In this document: in pieces, positions 15,813 to 23,735 of the stretch
Layout of the letters: each line of letters begins with the position of its first letter
Numbering within the stretch: position 1 is the stretch's first letter
DNA from: Lachnospiraceae bacterium
GTDB lineage: Bacteria > Bacillota > Clostridia > Lachnospirales > Lachnospiraceae
Assembly (NCBI GenBank): GCA_017500935.1
Contig: JAFVXW010000033.1
Span: forward strand, 1 to 40,388
Direction of reading: 5' to 3'
Length of the DNA stretch: 40,388 nucleotides
The notes under the pieces: model-generated
Seen by the model: only the letters and a program-made list of their open reading frames with translations
Told to the model about the DNA's origin: nothing
The model's database searches: none
Program-made: the position numbers and the translations under genes

Positions 15813-16781
15813 ATGAACAGCACAGAAAGAGTAAAAAATACCCTTCTTGGCAAACCTGTTGACCGCCAGCCCATCTATGGCTGGGTTTCCGCCAACTTAA
15901 CGGAGCAGATTTCCGAAGTTTACGGTTCTGTGGAAGCATTCGAAGACAAATATGAATTCGATGCTGCCCACATTTTCAGCGGACTGTCCCCTTACAATCA
16001 GGAGCTTCTCGCAAAACTGCGTGAAGAAAACGAAGAACTGACTCCCGATCTTTTACTGGATGTGGACTTTTTCACTGATCCCGATGCGGAAGGCGCATAC
16101 CAGCAGCTGACCGATTCTATCAAATTCCACAAAGAACGTGACCGTTTCTGTTATGTACAGACCCCCGGCTTCTTCGAACCCTTCAACGATGTTTTCGGCA
16201 TCGAAAACCAGCTGATGTACATGGCTCTGTATCCCGATGAACTGGCAGAGCTGTATGCACGTCAGGCAGAATGGACCATCAGATATGCCGCACACTGCAT
16301 CGATCTGGGCGCTGACTGTATTCACATCTCCGATGACTGGGGCGCGCAGAACAATCTGATGTTCAGCCCGACTCTCTGGTGGGATATGATCTACCCCAAC
16401 ATGAAGAAAGTCATTGACTACGTTCACTCCCGCGGCGTATTCGCAAGCCTGCACTCCGACGGCTGCGTCTTAAAAGTAACCGACGGCATCGAAAAACTCG
16501 GTCTGGACATGGTTCATCCCTGGCAGGAAAACGCAGGCATGTCCCACGACCTTTACAAGGAAAAATATGCTGACAAATTTGCCATCCTCGGCGGTATCTG
16601 TGTACAGTCCGCAATCGGCATCATGCCCACCGAGCAGCTTGGCGAAGAAATCCGCAGAGTATTCAAAAACTTAAAGGGTCAGCGCTGGATCTGCTGTACT
16701 TCCCACTTTGTACAGGATCACTGCACCATCGACGATCTGACCTATGCTTATGATCTGATCTATAAACTGGCAAGAGAATAA
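15813..16781 (+). CDS. Uroporphyrinogen decarboxylase-fold (URO-D family) protein
   Basis: The 322-residue protein begins MNSTERVKNTLLGKPVDRQP, the typical start of MtaA/URO-D superfamily proteins, and matches their length. Characteristic motifs are ISDDWGAQNN (around 172) and HSDGC (H214-C218). Methylcobamide methyltransferases of the MtaA type have a HxCG zinc motif; here aspartate occupies that cysteine position (HxDGC), so simple assignment as a corrinoid methyltransferase is unsafe. No corrinoid protein gene is adjacent. AAAGGAG lies eight bases before the start. It is the last gene of the GH78 unit. A second protein with the same DDxGxQN and HxDGC signatures is encoded at 30039-31022. 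The reaction is unknown. Confidence 0.75.
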   Translation: MNSTERVKNTLLGKPVDRQPIYGWVSANLTEQISEVYGSVEAFEDKYEFDAAHIFSGLSPYNQELLAKLREENEELTPDLLLDVDFFTDPDAEGAYQQLTDSIKFHKERDRFCYVQTPGFFEPFNDVFGIENQLMYMALYPDELAELYARQAEWTIRYAAHCIDLGADCIHISDDWGAQNNLMFSPTLWWDMIYPNMKKVIDYVHSRGVFASLHSDGCVLKVTDGIEKLGLDMVHPWQENAGMSHDLYKEKYADKFAILGGICVQSAIGIMPTEQLGEEIRRVFKNLKGQRWICCTSHFVQDHCTIDDLTYAYDLIYKLARE

Positions 16782-16785
16782 AGCC

Positions 16786-16814
16786 AAAAAGAACTCTCAA
16801 TGAGAGTTCTTTTT
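16786..16814. terminator. Bidirectional intrinsic terminator
   Basis: Stem of 9 GC-containing pairs extended by A/T pairs (16786-16798 against 16802-16814) with a three-base loop, T-runs on both sides. It ends the convergent GH78 unit (plus) and the MATE gene (minus). Confidence 0.9.
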
Positions 16815-16819
16815 TTATG

Positions 16820-18190
16820 CTATTTCACTTTCAATCCGCCTTTCATGATTTTTACGTAAGCAATATAGGAAACAACCACATTCAGTCCATCTGCGATCAG
16901 CTGTGTCCAGACAATTCCAGACATGCCAAACAGGAAATTAAGCAAAATCACAATTGGAATATTTAGACACAGCTGACGGATAATCGCCAGATAAAAAGAC
17001 AGCTTCCCCCTGTCGATCGCCTGCATGAAATGTATCATGTGAAAACTCAGAAACATAACAGGCGTTGCAAAACAGCGTGCCTGCAAAAATTCTGTTCCAT
17101 ATCTGACTGTATCCGCATCTGTGATAAATGCCCGTATAATATAAGGCGCGCAAAAACGGTATAAAATCACACACAAAACTGCCGTTACAAGCCCTGCAAT
17201 ACGAGCCGCCGCAAAAAACTCTTTCATGCGCCTGTGATTTTTGGATGCATAATTGTATGCCACAAGAGGCATCATTCCAAGACAGATCCCGATTCCGGTA
17301 TTTAACGGAAGACGTTCCACTTTCAAGACAATTCCTATCGCCGCCAGTTGGACATCACCGTGACCGGCTGCCAGCCGGTTGATTACCATATTAGTCACAT
17401 CAAACAACAGCAGATGCATTGCTGCCGGAACACCGACAGAAAAAAGCGACTGCAGTGAGTCTTTCCGTATTTTTTCAACTGTCCTCGGCATAGAAAGAAC
17501 CGTGCTTTTTCTCAGTTTTCCATACACCAAGATAAAATAAATCAAAGTGATCACATTAGACAACATGGTTGCCACAGCAGCACCCACAACTTCATAACCA
17601 TCCGGCAGGATTAAAAACATAAAAAGCGGGTCCAGGAGCACATTCAACAGTCCCCCCATACCAAGACCAAATCCCGCCTCCTTGGAATAACCGATATTTC
17701 TTACCATAAAACTCATAGTTGTGGAAAGAACTGTGGGCATTCCACCGATCACTACCACAAACAGTATATACTGCCTGGCATATCCGACCGTATTTTCACT
17801 GGCGCCTAACAGATGAAGAATGGGATCCATAAATAACAGGCACAATACAGAAAATCCCAAACCCGCTCCCGCTGCCATGATCAGGCTAAGCGAAGCCACT
17901 TTTTTTGCCTCCTCTTCGTCCCCTTTTCCCAAAAGGCGAACCACCAGATTTCCTCCACCCACGCCAAACAGGTTGGCAAGTGCCGTTGCGATCATAAAAA
18001 CTGTCAGTCCCAAAGATGATGCTGCAACCATATACGGATTATTTGTCCGACCGATAAACCAGGTATCTGTTATGTTATAAAACAGCGTGATCAACTGACT
18101 TATGACTGTGGGAACCGCCATAGTCGCAAGCGCATACGCTATCGGTTTTGATTCAAAAAGTTCTTTAGTCTGTGTTTTTTCCTTTGCCAT
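16820..18190 (-). CDS. MATE family efflux transporter
   Basis: The 456-residue protein is a 12-helix multidrug and toxin extrusion (MATE) transporter of the Firmicute type, expected in the cytoplasmic membrane and driven by sodium or protons. The N-terminal half holds MAVPTVISQLITLFYNITDT and FIGRTNNPYMVAASSLG (first helices), LGKGDEEEAKK between helices 2 and 3, and GMPTVLSTTMSFMVRNIGYS. The second half repeats the fold (FDVTNMVINRLAAG, GICLGMMPLVAYNYAS). Length is normal. ATG 18190 is preceded by AGGAAG. It is a single-gene unit, divergent in function from the neighbours, convergent with the GH78 operon. The substrate cannot be inferred. Confidence 0.93.
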   Translation of the reverse strand: MAKEKTQTKELFESKPIAYALATMAVPTVISQLITLFYNITDTWFIGRTNNPYMVAASSLGLTVFMIATALANLFGVGGGNLVVRLLGKGDEEEAKKVASLSLIMAAGAGLGFSVLCLLFMDPILHLLGASENTVGYARQYILFVVVIGGMPTVLSTTMSFMVRNIGYSKEAGFGLGMGGLLNVLLDPLFMFLILPDGYEVVGAAVATMLSNVITLIYFILVYGKLRKSTVLSMPRTVEKIRKDSLQSLFSVGVPAAMHLLLFDVTNMVINRLAAGHGDVQLAAIGIVLKVERLPLNTGIGICLGMMPLVAYNYASKNHRRMKEFFAAARIAGLVTAVLCVILYRFCAPYIIRAFITDADTVRYGTEFLQARCFATPVMFLSFHMIHFMQAIDRGKLSFYLAIIRQLCLNIPIVILLNFLFGMSGIVWTQLIADGLNVVVSYIAYVKIMKGGLKVK

Positions 18191-18270
18191 TGTAAATTAC
18201 TCTTCCTTTCATACGCGAACCTGCCTGTACGGACTAAACAGGAAGTAAAATAACAGCTGCAAAAAATATA

Positions 18271-18295
18271 AGGGGAAAATCCTAAGATTTCCCCC
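18271..18295 (-). terminator. Terminator of the amino acid ABC operon
   Basis: Near-perfect stem between 18271-18281 (AGGGGAAAATC) and 18285-18295 (GATTTCCCCCT). On the minus strand it is followed by ATATTTTTT. It lies 20 bases after the stop of the binding-protein gene. Confidence 0.8.
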
Positions 18296-18314
18296 TTTAT
18301 CTTACACTATTTTA

Positions 18315-19067
18315 TTATTCAGCAACAGAGTATTTGTCGGAAAGTTCACCAACAGTGCCGTCTTCGAGCAGCTTTTCGATGGAAGCATTGATCTTTTCAA
18401 GCAGTTCGGTGTTTTCTTTTGCAACTGCGATCGCATATTCTTCGGAAGCAAATGCTTCTGCATCTTCTACGATCTTAAGGCCTTCGTTGTCAGATACATA
18501 CTTGCTTGCGGTAGCGGAGTCGATCACAACTACATCTGCCTTGCCGTTTACAAGCTCCATAACAGCGTCAGTACCCTTCTTGAAAGAAGTATATTCATAG
18601 CCCATATCGTTTACACAGATTTCACCGGTGTAGCCCTGGATAACTGCGATCGCTTTGCCTTCCATATCAGCAGCGGTTTCGATGTCGGAATCTTCCTTCA
18701 CGATCATAACCTGGGTTGCCAGATAGTAAGGGGTGGAGAAGTTAACTTCTTCCAGTCTTTCTTCAGTCACAGTCATACCTGCGATAACTGCGTCAACCTG
18801 ACCGTTCTGCAGTGCGATCAGCAGAGAGTCAAATTCCATGTTGGAGATTGCAGCGGTCATGCCGTTATCTTTCGCGATAAGGTCTGCGATCGCCATGTCG
18901 ATACCGTCAAATTCGCCGATCACACCCTTGGATGCAACAAATTCAAAGGGAGGGAATTCTGCGTTGGTACCAAATACGAGTTCTTCTGCAGCTTTTTCTT
19001 TGCCGCAGCCTGCAAATGTGAGCATTGCCATCACAAGTGCCATTACAAGTGCGAGAGTTTTTTTCAT
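18315..19067 (-). CDS. Amino acid ABC transporter substrate-binding lipoprotein
   Basis: The 250-residue precursor carries a lipoprotein signal peptide with lipobox LTFAGC (C21). The mature part is a type 3 solute-binding protein: LVFGTNAEFPPFEFV, IGEFDGIDMAIADLIAKD, SLLIALQNGQVDAVIAGMTVTEER, FSTPYYLATQVMIV. These are the signatures of polar amino acid binding proteins (cystine/glutamine/His-Arg type); the exact amino acid is unknown. ATG 19067 is chosen for the AAAGGAG nine bases upstream and the immediate signal peptide. It is the last gene of permease-ATPase-binding protein order, and an attenuator-like hairpin precedes it, consistent with separate tuning of the binding protein. Confidence 0.93.
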   Translation of the reverse strand: MKKTLALVMALVMAMLTFAGCGKEKAAEELVFGTNAEFPPFEFVASKGVIGEFDGIDMAIADLIAKDNGMTAAISNMEFDSLLIALQNGQVDAVIAGMTVTEERLEEVNFSTPYYLATQVMIVKEDSDIETAADMEGKAIAVIQGYTGEICVNDMGYEYTSFKKGTDAVMELVNGKADVVVIDSATASKYVSDNEGLKIVEDAEAFASEEYAIAVAKENTELLEKINASIEKLLEDGTVGELSDKYSVAE

Positions 19068-19095
19068 AATATAACACTCCTTTAAAAAAATATTT

Positions 19096-19120
19096 ATCAA
19101 GAGGATCTCACCTCTTTGAT
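19096..19120 (-). terminator. Attenuator-like hairpin between ATPase and binding-protein genes
   Basis: ATCAAGAGG (19096-19104) pairs with CCTCTTTGAT (19111-19120) with one bulged base. On the minus strand the stem is followed by AAATATTTTTTT, then the RBS of the binding-protein gene. It could act as a partial terminator or as a 5'-end stabiliser of a processed transcript. Confidence 0.6.
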
Positions 19121-19127
19121 GACTAAA

Positions 19128-19850
19128 TTAAAGTACCTTGCTTAAGAAGTTCTGGGTTCTTTCGTTACAGGGATTTGTAAAGATCTGCTCAGGAGTTCCC
19201 TGTTCCATCACAATACCCTGATCCATAAACAGCACTCTGGTGCCAACTTCTCTTGCAAATCCCATTTCGTGGGTAACCACCACCATGGTCATGCCGGATT
19301 CTGCCAGATCCTTCATAACATCCAGAACTTCGCCGACCATTTCAGGGTCAAGCGCACTGGTAGGTTCGTCAAAAAGCATGATCTCGGGCTGCATCGCCAG
19401 CGCTCTGGCAATGGCAACTCTCTGCTTCTGACCGCCGGAAAGCTGTGCCGGATAAGCATTGGCTTTGTCGGAAAGGCCGACTCTTTCAAGCAGTTCTTCC
19501 CCTTTTTTCACGGCTTCCTGCTTTGTCATTTTTTTCAGTTTTACAGGAGCCAGTGTAATATTTTCCATAATGGTCAGATGGGGGAACAGATTAAACTGCT
19601 GGAATACCATGCCCATCTTCTGTCTGATTTTGTTTACATCTGCTTTGGGGGATGTGATCAGCTCGTCATCCACATAGATTTCACCGTTGGTAGGCTGTTC
19701 CAGCAGATTCAGGCAGCGCAAAAAGGTACTTTTGCCGGAACCGGAGGGTCCGATCACCACCACAACTTCACCTTTTGAGATGTGCTCGTCGATGCCTTTT
19801 AAAACATCAATTTTTCCAAAGCTTTTATGCAGGTTTTTTACTGTGATCAT
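19128..19850 (-). CDS. Amino acid ABC transporter ATP-binding protein (GlnQ type)
   Basis: The 240-residue cytoplasmic ATPase energises the importer encoded with it. Walker [10 protein letters not shown] starts at residue 34, the Q-loop region is [16 protein letters not shown], the signature is LSGGQKQR, and Walker B is [14 protein letters not shown], followed by the switch His in [10 protein letters not shown]. The length equals that of GlnQ/ArtP/HisP-type proteins. ATG 19850 lies seven bases after AAGGAGG; a GTG two codons upstream overlaps the RBS and is unlikely. It follows the permease gene by 12 bases. Confidence 0.95.
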   Translation of the reverse strand: MITVKNLHKSFGKIDVLKGIDEHISKGEVVVVIGPSGSGKSTFLRCLNLLEQPTNGEIYVDDELITSPKADVNKIRQKMGMVFQQFNLFPHLTIMENITLAPVKLKKMTKQEAVKKGEELLERVGLSDKANAYPAQLSGGQKQRVAIARALAMQPEIMLFDEPTSALDPEMVGEVLDVMKDLAESGMTMVVVTHEMGFAREVGTRVLFMDQGIVMEQGTPEQIFTNPCNERTQNFLSKVL

Positions 19851-19862
19851 CTGCACACCTCC

Positions 19863-20561
19863 TTATCGAACTTCAGACTTACGCAGGGCTGCTTCCACGC
19901 GTGCCATGGCAAGTGTGAGGATCTTGATCAGTACAAAGTAAATGATCGCCGTCGCGATCAGAGGCATAAATGCTTCAAAGGTCGCACTCTTGATAAAATC
20001 GCCGGCCTTCTGGATATCCACCAGACCAACATAACCTACGATCGCGGTTTCCTTGATCAGTACAATAAACTCATTGCACAGCGCCGGGAAAATATTCTTC
20101 ACCGCCTGCGGAATGACAATGCTGACCATGGTCTGTGTCGCATTAAGTCCCAGAGATCTGCCGGCCTCTGTCTGCCCCTTATCAATGGAAAGAATACCTG
20201 CACGGATGATTTCAGATACATATGCACCGGAGTTAATACCGAATGCGATCGCCGCGATCAGCCACTTCTCCCAGTTTACCGTAGCAAACACAACGAAATA
20301 AATGATCATCAGCTGTGTCACGGAAGGCGTACCGCGAATGACATCTGTATAAATCTTACCGATGATATTCAGCAGTTTGTTCTTTGACAGATTGCAGAAT
20401 GCAATGATCAGGCCGATCGCAATACCAAGTATCACTGCCAGCAGCGATACCTTGATGGTTACGCCGATACCGTCCAGTAAAAGCATGTATCTGTCATCTT
20501 TGATAAAACATTTGACAAAAGTGGCAGCAAATTCCTCCCACCACTGTGTAATTCCATTCAT
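19863..20561 (-). CDS. Amino acid ABC transporter permease (HisM/GlnP type)
   Basis: The 232-residue inner-membrane permease begins with a soluble stretch (MNGITQWWEEFAATFVKCFI) and then GIGVTIKVSLLAVILGIAIG, the start of the transmembrane domain. The EAA loop that contacts the ATPase is EAGRSLGLNATQTMVSIVIPQA around 140. About five membrane spans are visible. AAGGAG before ATG 20561 is good. It is the first gene of the operon, 78 bases after a well-formed promoter. A single permease implies a homodimeric channel. Confidence 0.94.
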   Translation of the reverse strand: MNGITQWWEEFAATFVKCFIKDDRYMLLLDGIGVTIKVSLLAVILGIAIGLIIAFCNLSKNKLLNIIGKIYTDVIRGTPSVTQLMIIYFVVFATVNWEKWLIAAIAFGINSGAYVSEIIRAGILSIDKGQTEAGRSLGLNATQTMVSIVIPQAVKNIFPALCNEFIVLIKETAIVGYVGLVDIQKAGDFIKSATFEAFMPLIATAIIYFVLIKILTLAMARVEAALRKSEVR

Positions 20562-20602
20562 GCTGTATCTCCTTTTTCTTCAAATATCAACAATAGGACT
20601 CT

Positions 20603-20631
20603 ATCGTATCACTCCTTTTTCAAGAATGCAA
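20603..20631 (-). promoter_or_regulatory. Sigma-A-type promoter of the amino acid ABC operon
   Basis: On the minus strand -35 TTGCAT (20626-20631) and -10 TACGAT (20603-20608) are separated by 17 bases. It lies about 45 bases upstream of the permease start codon. Confidence 0.6.
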
Positions 20632-20682
20632 GTTCTTTGTATAAATATACACAATATTTCCAGCGGATGCGTATCAAAAAAA

Positions 20683-20709
20683 CGGGCTTTCGTTTTTTCA
20701 GAAAGCCCG
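20683..20709 (-). terminator. Terminator after the NifX-domain gene
   Basis: 9-bp stem CGGGCTTTC (20683-20691) with GAAAGCCCG (20701-20709), followed on the minus strand by TTTTTTT. It closes the GH38 - NifX-domain unit and isolates it from the ABC operon. Confidence 0.88.
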
Positions 20710-20760
20710 CCCGAAATAGTTCTGTCAAAAAGCACAGGTTTTGATATTCCAACTCCTGCC

Positions 20761-21273
20761 TCAATGCTCGTGATGATGACCGCAGCCGCAGTCGTGGTCA
20801 TGTTCATGATGGTGTTCATGGTGATGTTCGTGCTCATGATCGTGTCCGCATCCGCAGTCATGATCATGGTCGTGATGATGCTCATGTTCATGGTGGTCAT
20901 GGCCGCAGCCGCAGCCACATCCATGTTCGTGATCGTGATGGTGATGATCACAGTTTTCTTCACTTGCTGCCTCCAGAGTACCTGCCAGGTATGCTCTTAC
21001 TGCATCGTCTGCATCGCCGGATACACCGCTGCAGATCTCAATGTCTGCGTCATCCAGCGCGATACGTGCGCCCATGCCGATGCCGCCGCAGATTAAAAGC
21101 TCTACACCCAGATTTTCCAGAAATTCTGCCAGTGCGCCATGGCCGGATCCGTCGGTGCCTACAACAGTAGCCGCCCAGACTTTGCCGTCTTCAATTTCAA
21201 AAATCTTAAATTCTTCGGTACGTCCAAAATGCTGATTGATTTCGCCTTCTGCGTATGTTACTGCAATTCTCAT
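20761..21273 (-). CDS. NifX/NifB-family (dinitrogenase FeMo-cofactor biosynthesis) domain protein with His/Cys-rich tail
   Basis: Residues 1-100 form the small RNase-H-like domain of the NifX/NafY/NifB-C-terminal family (MRIAVTYAEGEINQHFGRTEEF, LLICGGIGMGARIAL), known to bind iron-sulfur or Mo-Fe clusters; in non-diazotrophs the role is uncertain. Residues 108-170 form a low-complexity tail with 30 His and 8 Cys out of 63, including four Cys-Gly-Cys clusters separated by His/Asp/Glu runs, so strong binding of transition metals such as Ni, Zn or Co is expected. ATG 21273 is preferred over an upstream ATG because AAGGAGA lies ten bases before it. It follows the GH38 gene by 17 bases and shares its promoter. 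No other nif gene is in the window. Confidence 0.85.
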   Translation of the reverse strand: MRIAVTYAEGEINQHFGRTEEFKIFEIEDGKVWAATVVGTDGSGHGALAEFLENLGVELLICGGIGMGARIALDDADIEICSGVSGDADDAVRAYLAGTLEAASEENCDHHHHDHEHGCGCGCGHDHHEHEHHHDHDHDCGCGHDHEHEHHHEHHHEHDHDCGCGHHHEH

Positions 21274-21290
21274 TTTTCTAATCTCCTTTT

Positions 21291-23660
21291 TTACCATTCC
21301 ATCAGATTTACTTCTCTGCCGTTTTCATCAACAGTCTTTAATTCGTGGTGTGCCACGTTACAGGTAATATCCTTATCAAAAATACGGATTTTCGCCGCTG
21401 TATCCTTGCCGTTCCATTCGTTGAAACGAAGGATCACATCATCGGAGTCCTCCGCTTTTTTCACTGCGGTCACAACGATATCGTCACAGCTGCACTCATA
21501 ACAGCTCATCTGCTCAGGCAGTGTGCCTGTATGGAAGCTTTCTGTCACAGACTGCAGGCCGAAGTTTAATACCTGTGCCCTGCGCTCCGCATCCGCATTG
21601 GTGGTATAAGGGAAAATACTGTAATTAAACTCATGAATTCCCTGATCCATATATTCACACAGGTCATCTCTGACACCAAAATGATCGGCATAGATCGCGC
21701 CGCGCAGAATGCTCATGCGCATTTCGCCGTTTTCGGTGTCATAACCGTATTTGGCATCATTTGCCACACAGATATCCCCGGAAGCCATCCAGCTGCCGAA
21801 AGGCTCTTCGCCGGTATAACCCACTCTTTCAATCGTGCCGTAAGGAATCTGTGCGATCACCTTTTCATCCGTCATCGGGAAGGTGAATTTGAGCAGTTTA
21901 TGCTTTTCATGGAAATCTGCTTTTACGGCCACTTTCACTTCGCTGCTGCCTGCTGTCAGCATATAGTCTCTGACCAGTGCAGAATTGCCGTAGGAAGTGA
22001 TCACGCGCAGCTTTGTCCTTACGGGCCCTTCTTCCACAATACGGAATACGGGATCACCGAATCTTCCCACTGTCTCACCAAGATAAATCTTGTCATGCGC
22101 CCAGGTGTCGCAGTCAGTTTCATCCACAAGCACCGCTTTGCAGGTCTTTCCGATCAGCTCTTTGTCGTTTTCCTTATCATAAAAACGGCAGATATCGCCG
22201 GTGGAAGCGTCAAATTCCACACGCACTTTGTCATTTTCCATAAATCTGCTGCCGACAGACATCGGATTTTCAAATGCCGCTTCGCTTTCCTTTTCCAGAT
22301 ACGCTCTGTAAACGGTATAGCCCATAGGAGGAACTTCTGCCAGGAATGCAGTATAATACTTATCGTTTTCGCAGTTGGTCTGCTGGCCGCGCACAATCTG
22401 GAAAGGCACCTCACTGCCGTAAACATCCGTCACCTTTTTGGCAACAGAATTCACATAGACAGGCATGGAAACAGGCCAGGTATAGGGATTAAATACCACC
22501 ACAGGAGTGCCAAGCACCTCATGTCCCCACAGCTGCCAGTAGACACCGCCCTTGTAGGAGGGAAGCGTTTCACCCTGTAGGGTATCAATTCTGCGGCTGA
22601 TGCTCTGCAGCGAAAAATTCATGATCTGCTCGGTCATGCTCATGGTCTCGCCGTAAGCATAGCCCGCATCTGTGTAAGCATCCTTAATGGAACAGCCGCC
22701 CAGAATATCATGGAACTGGTTAAACAGCACATTCTTCCAGCCCCTGGTCAGTTTTTCCTGTGGATATGCCACGCCTGCGATCTTATTTGCCATTACTGCA
22801 AACATTTCCGCACGCAGCAGATTGTTCTCACAGTTTCTGTTGGACTGTTTGACGAAGCTGCATGCGGTATAACAGCCCCTTGCGTGGTGCTGCAGCTCAT
22901 CATGCACCACCTTCATGCCGGATTTATCCATTTCGTCAAAATATTCGTCAGGAGTGGAATACTTTGCATCGATCGTGGGCAGGGCATTGATCGCATCCAT
23001 CAGTTCAATGGTAGGACCGCCGCCGTGGTTGCCCACACCGTAGAATGCCATATAATCCTGATTTTCTTCATTGGCTCTTTTCTGAATCTTTTCCATCCAG
23101 GGAAGTTCTTCTTTTTTCAGGCAATAAGAATAAGGAATACGGAAGGTATTCACCTGGCTGCCGTCATCGCTTTCCCATTTAAAGAAGCTTTCCTTAATAT
23201 CCTTTTCATTGGGCATCGGACGCATGAACACATAGTTATCCATGCCGCTGTTTTTCAAAATCTTGGGAAGGCTGGCATTATGTCCAAAGGAGTCTACATT
23301 ATAGCCGGTCTTGGCGGTCACACCGAATTTTTCCTTAAAATAACGCTGGGAGATCAGTGCATGGCGCGCAAAGCTTTCACCTGTGGGAATATTACAGTCA
23401 GGCTGAATATACCAGCCGCCCACAATGCTCCATCTGCCTTCTGCCACTCTCTGTTTGATCTCCGCAAACATATCGGGATCCACTTTTTCCACCCATTCAT
23501 AGTAGCCTGCGCAGGCACTGGTAAACTTAAAATCATCAAAATCCTTCATGCGTTCCAGCGCACTTCTGTAAGTCGCCAAAATCTCCGCAAAACCCTCTTT
23601 CCATCTCCAAAGCCACACCGGGTCTAAATGTGCATTGCCGATCAGATATAATTTTGCCAT
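21291..23660 (-). CDS. Alpha-mannosidase (GH38)
   Basis: The 789-residue enzyme belongs to the shorter bacterial GH38 group. Zinc ligands H11 and D13 lie in IGNAHLDPVWLWRW, the nucleophile is D123 in GYNVDSFGHN, and the surrounding family motifs GGWYIQPDCNIPTGES and KNVLFNQFHDILGGCSI (zinc-site His) are intact. The C-terminal half is the usual beta-rich mannosidase domain. It removes alpha-linked mannose; no signal peptide, so imported N-glycan or mannan fragments are the likely substrate. AAGGAGGAG precedes ATG 23660. A strong promoter with an overlapping palindrome lies just upstream. It is cotranscribed with a His-rich NifX-domain gene, an unusual partner. Confidence 0.93.
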   Translation of the reverse strand: MAKLYLIGNAHLDPVWLWRWKEGFAEILATYRSALERMKDFDDFKFTSACAGYYEWVEKVDPDMFAEIKQRVAEGRWSIVGGWYIQPDCNIPTGESFARHALISQRYFKEKFGVTAKTGYNVDSFGHNASLPKILKNSGMDNYVFMRPMPNEKDIKESFFKWESDDGSQVNTFRIPYSYCLKKEELPWMEKIQKRANEENQDYMAFYGVGNHGGGPTIELMDAINALPTIDAKYSTPDEYFDEMDKSGMKVVHDELQHHARGCYTACSFVKQSNRNCENNLLRAEMFAVMANKIAGVAYPQEKLTRGWKNVLFNQFHDILGGCSIKDAYTDAGYAYGETMSMTEQIMNFSLQSISRRIDTLQGETLPSYKGGVYWQLWGHEVLGTPVVVFNPYTWPVSMPVYVNSVAKKVTDVYGSEVPFQIVRGQQTNCENDKYYTAFLAEVPPMGYTVYRAYLEKESEAAFENPMSVGSRFMENDKVRVEFDASTGDICRFYDKENDKELIGKTCKAVLVDETDCDTWAHDKIYLGETVGRFGDPVFRIVEEGPVRTKLRVITSYGNSALVRDYMLTAGSSEVKVAVKADFHEKHKLLKFTFPMTDEKVIAQIPYGTIERVGYTGEEPFGSWMASGDICVANDAKYGYDTENGEMRMSILRGAIYADHFGVRDDLCEYMDQGIHEFNYSIFPYTTNADAERRAQVLNFGLQSVTESFHTGTLPEQMSCYECSCDDIVVTAVKKAEDSDDVILRFNEWNGKDTAAKIRIFDKDITCNVAHHELKTVDENGREVNLMEW

Positions 23661-23680
23661 AGGAACTCCTCCTTGCCGGT

Positions 23681-23695
23681 ATCAGATATTCTGAT
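23681..23695. promoter_or_regulatory. Operator-like palindrome overlapping the GH38 promoter
   Basis: ATCAGATATTCTGAT is a perfect inverted repeat of 6-bp arms with a three-base centre. It overlaps the -10 box and the expected start of transcription, the classic position for repressor binding. Confidence 0.55.
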
Positions 23696-23722
23696 TATAA
23701 AATTGCCAAACAGGAAAGTCAA
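23694..23722 (-). promoter_or_regulatory. Sigma-A promoter for GH38 and the NifX-domain gene
   Basis: On the minus strand -35 TTGACT (23717-23722) and -10 TATAAT (23694-23699) are separated by exactly 17 bases, 34 bases upstream of the GH38 start. This is one of the best promoter matches in the window. Confidence 0.85.
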
Positions 23723-23735
23723 GCTGCCCTTCCGT

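Noticed and set aside
15813-16781. HemE (true uroporphyrinogen decarboxylase) or MtaA methyltransferase assignment
   Set aside because: No haem genes nearby and the HxCG zinc motif is replaced by HxDGC; only the fold family is safe.
20761-21273. Nitrogenase cofactor gene cluster
   Set aside because: Only the small NifX-type domain is present; no nifHDKENB genes or other nitrogen fixation genes in the window.
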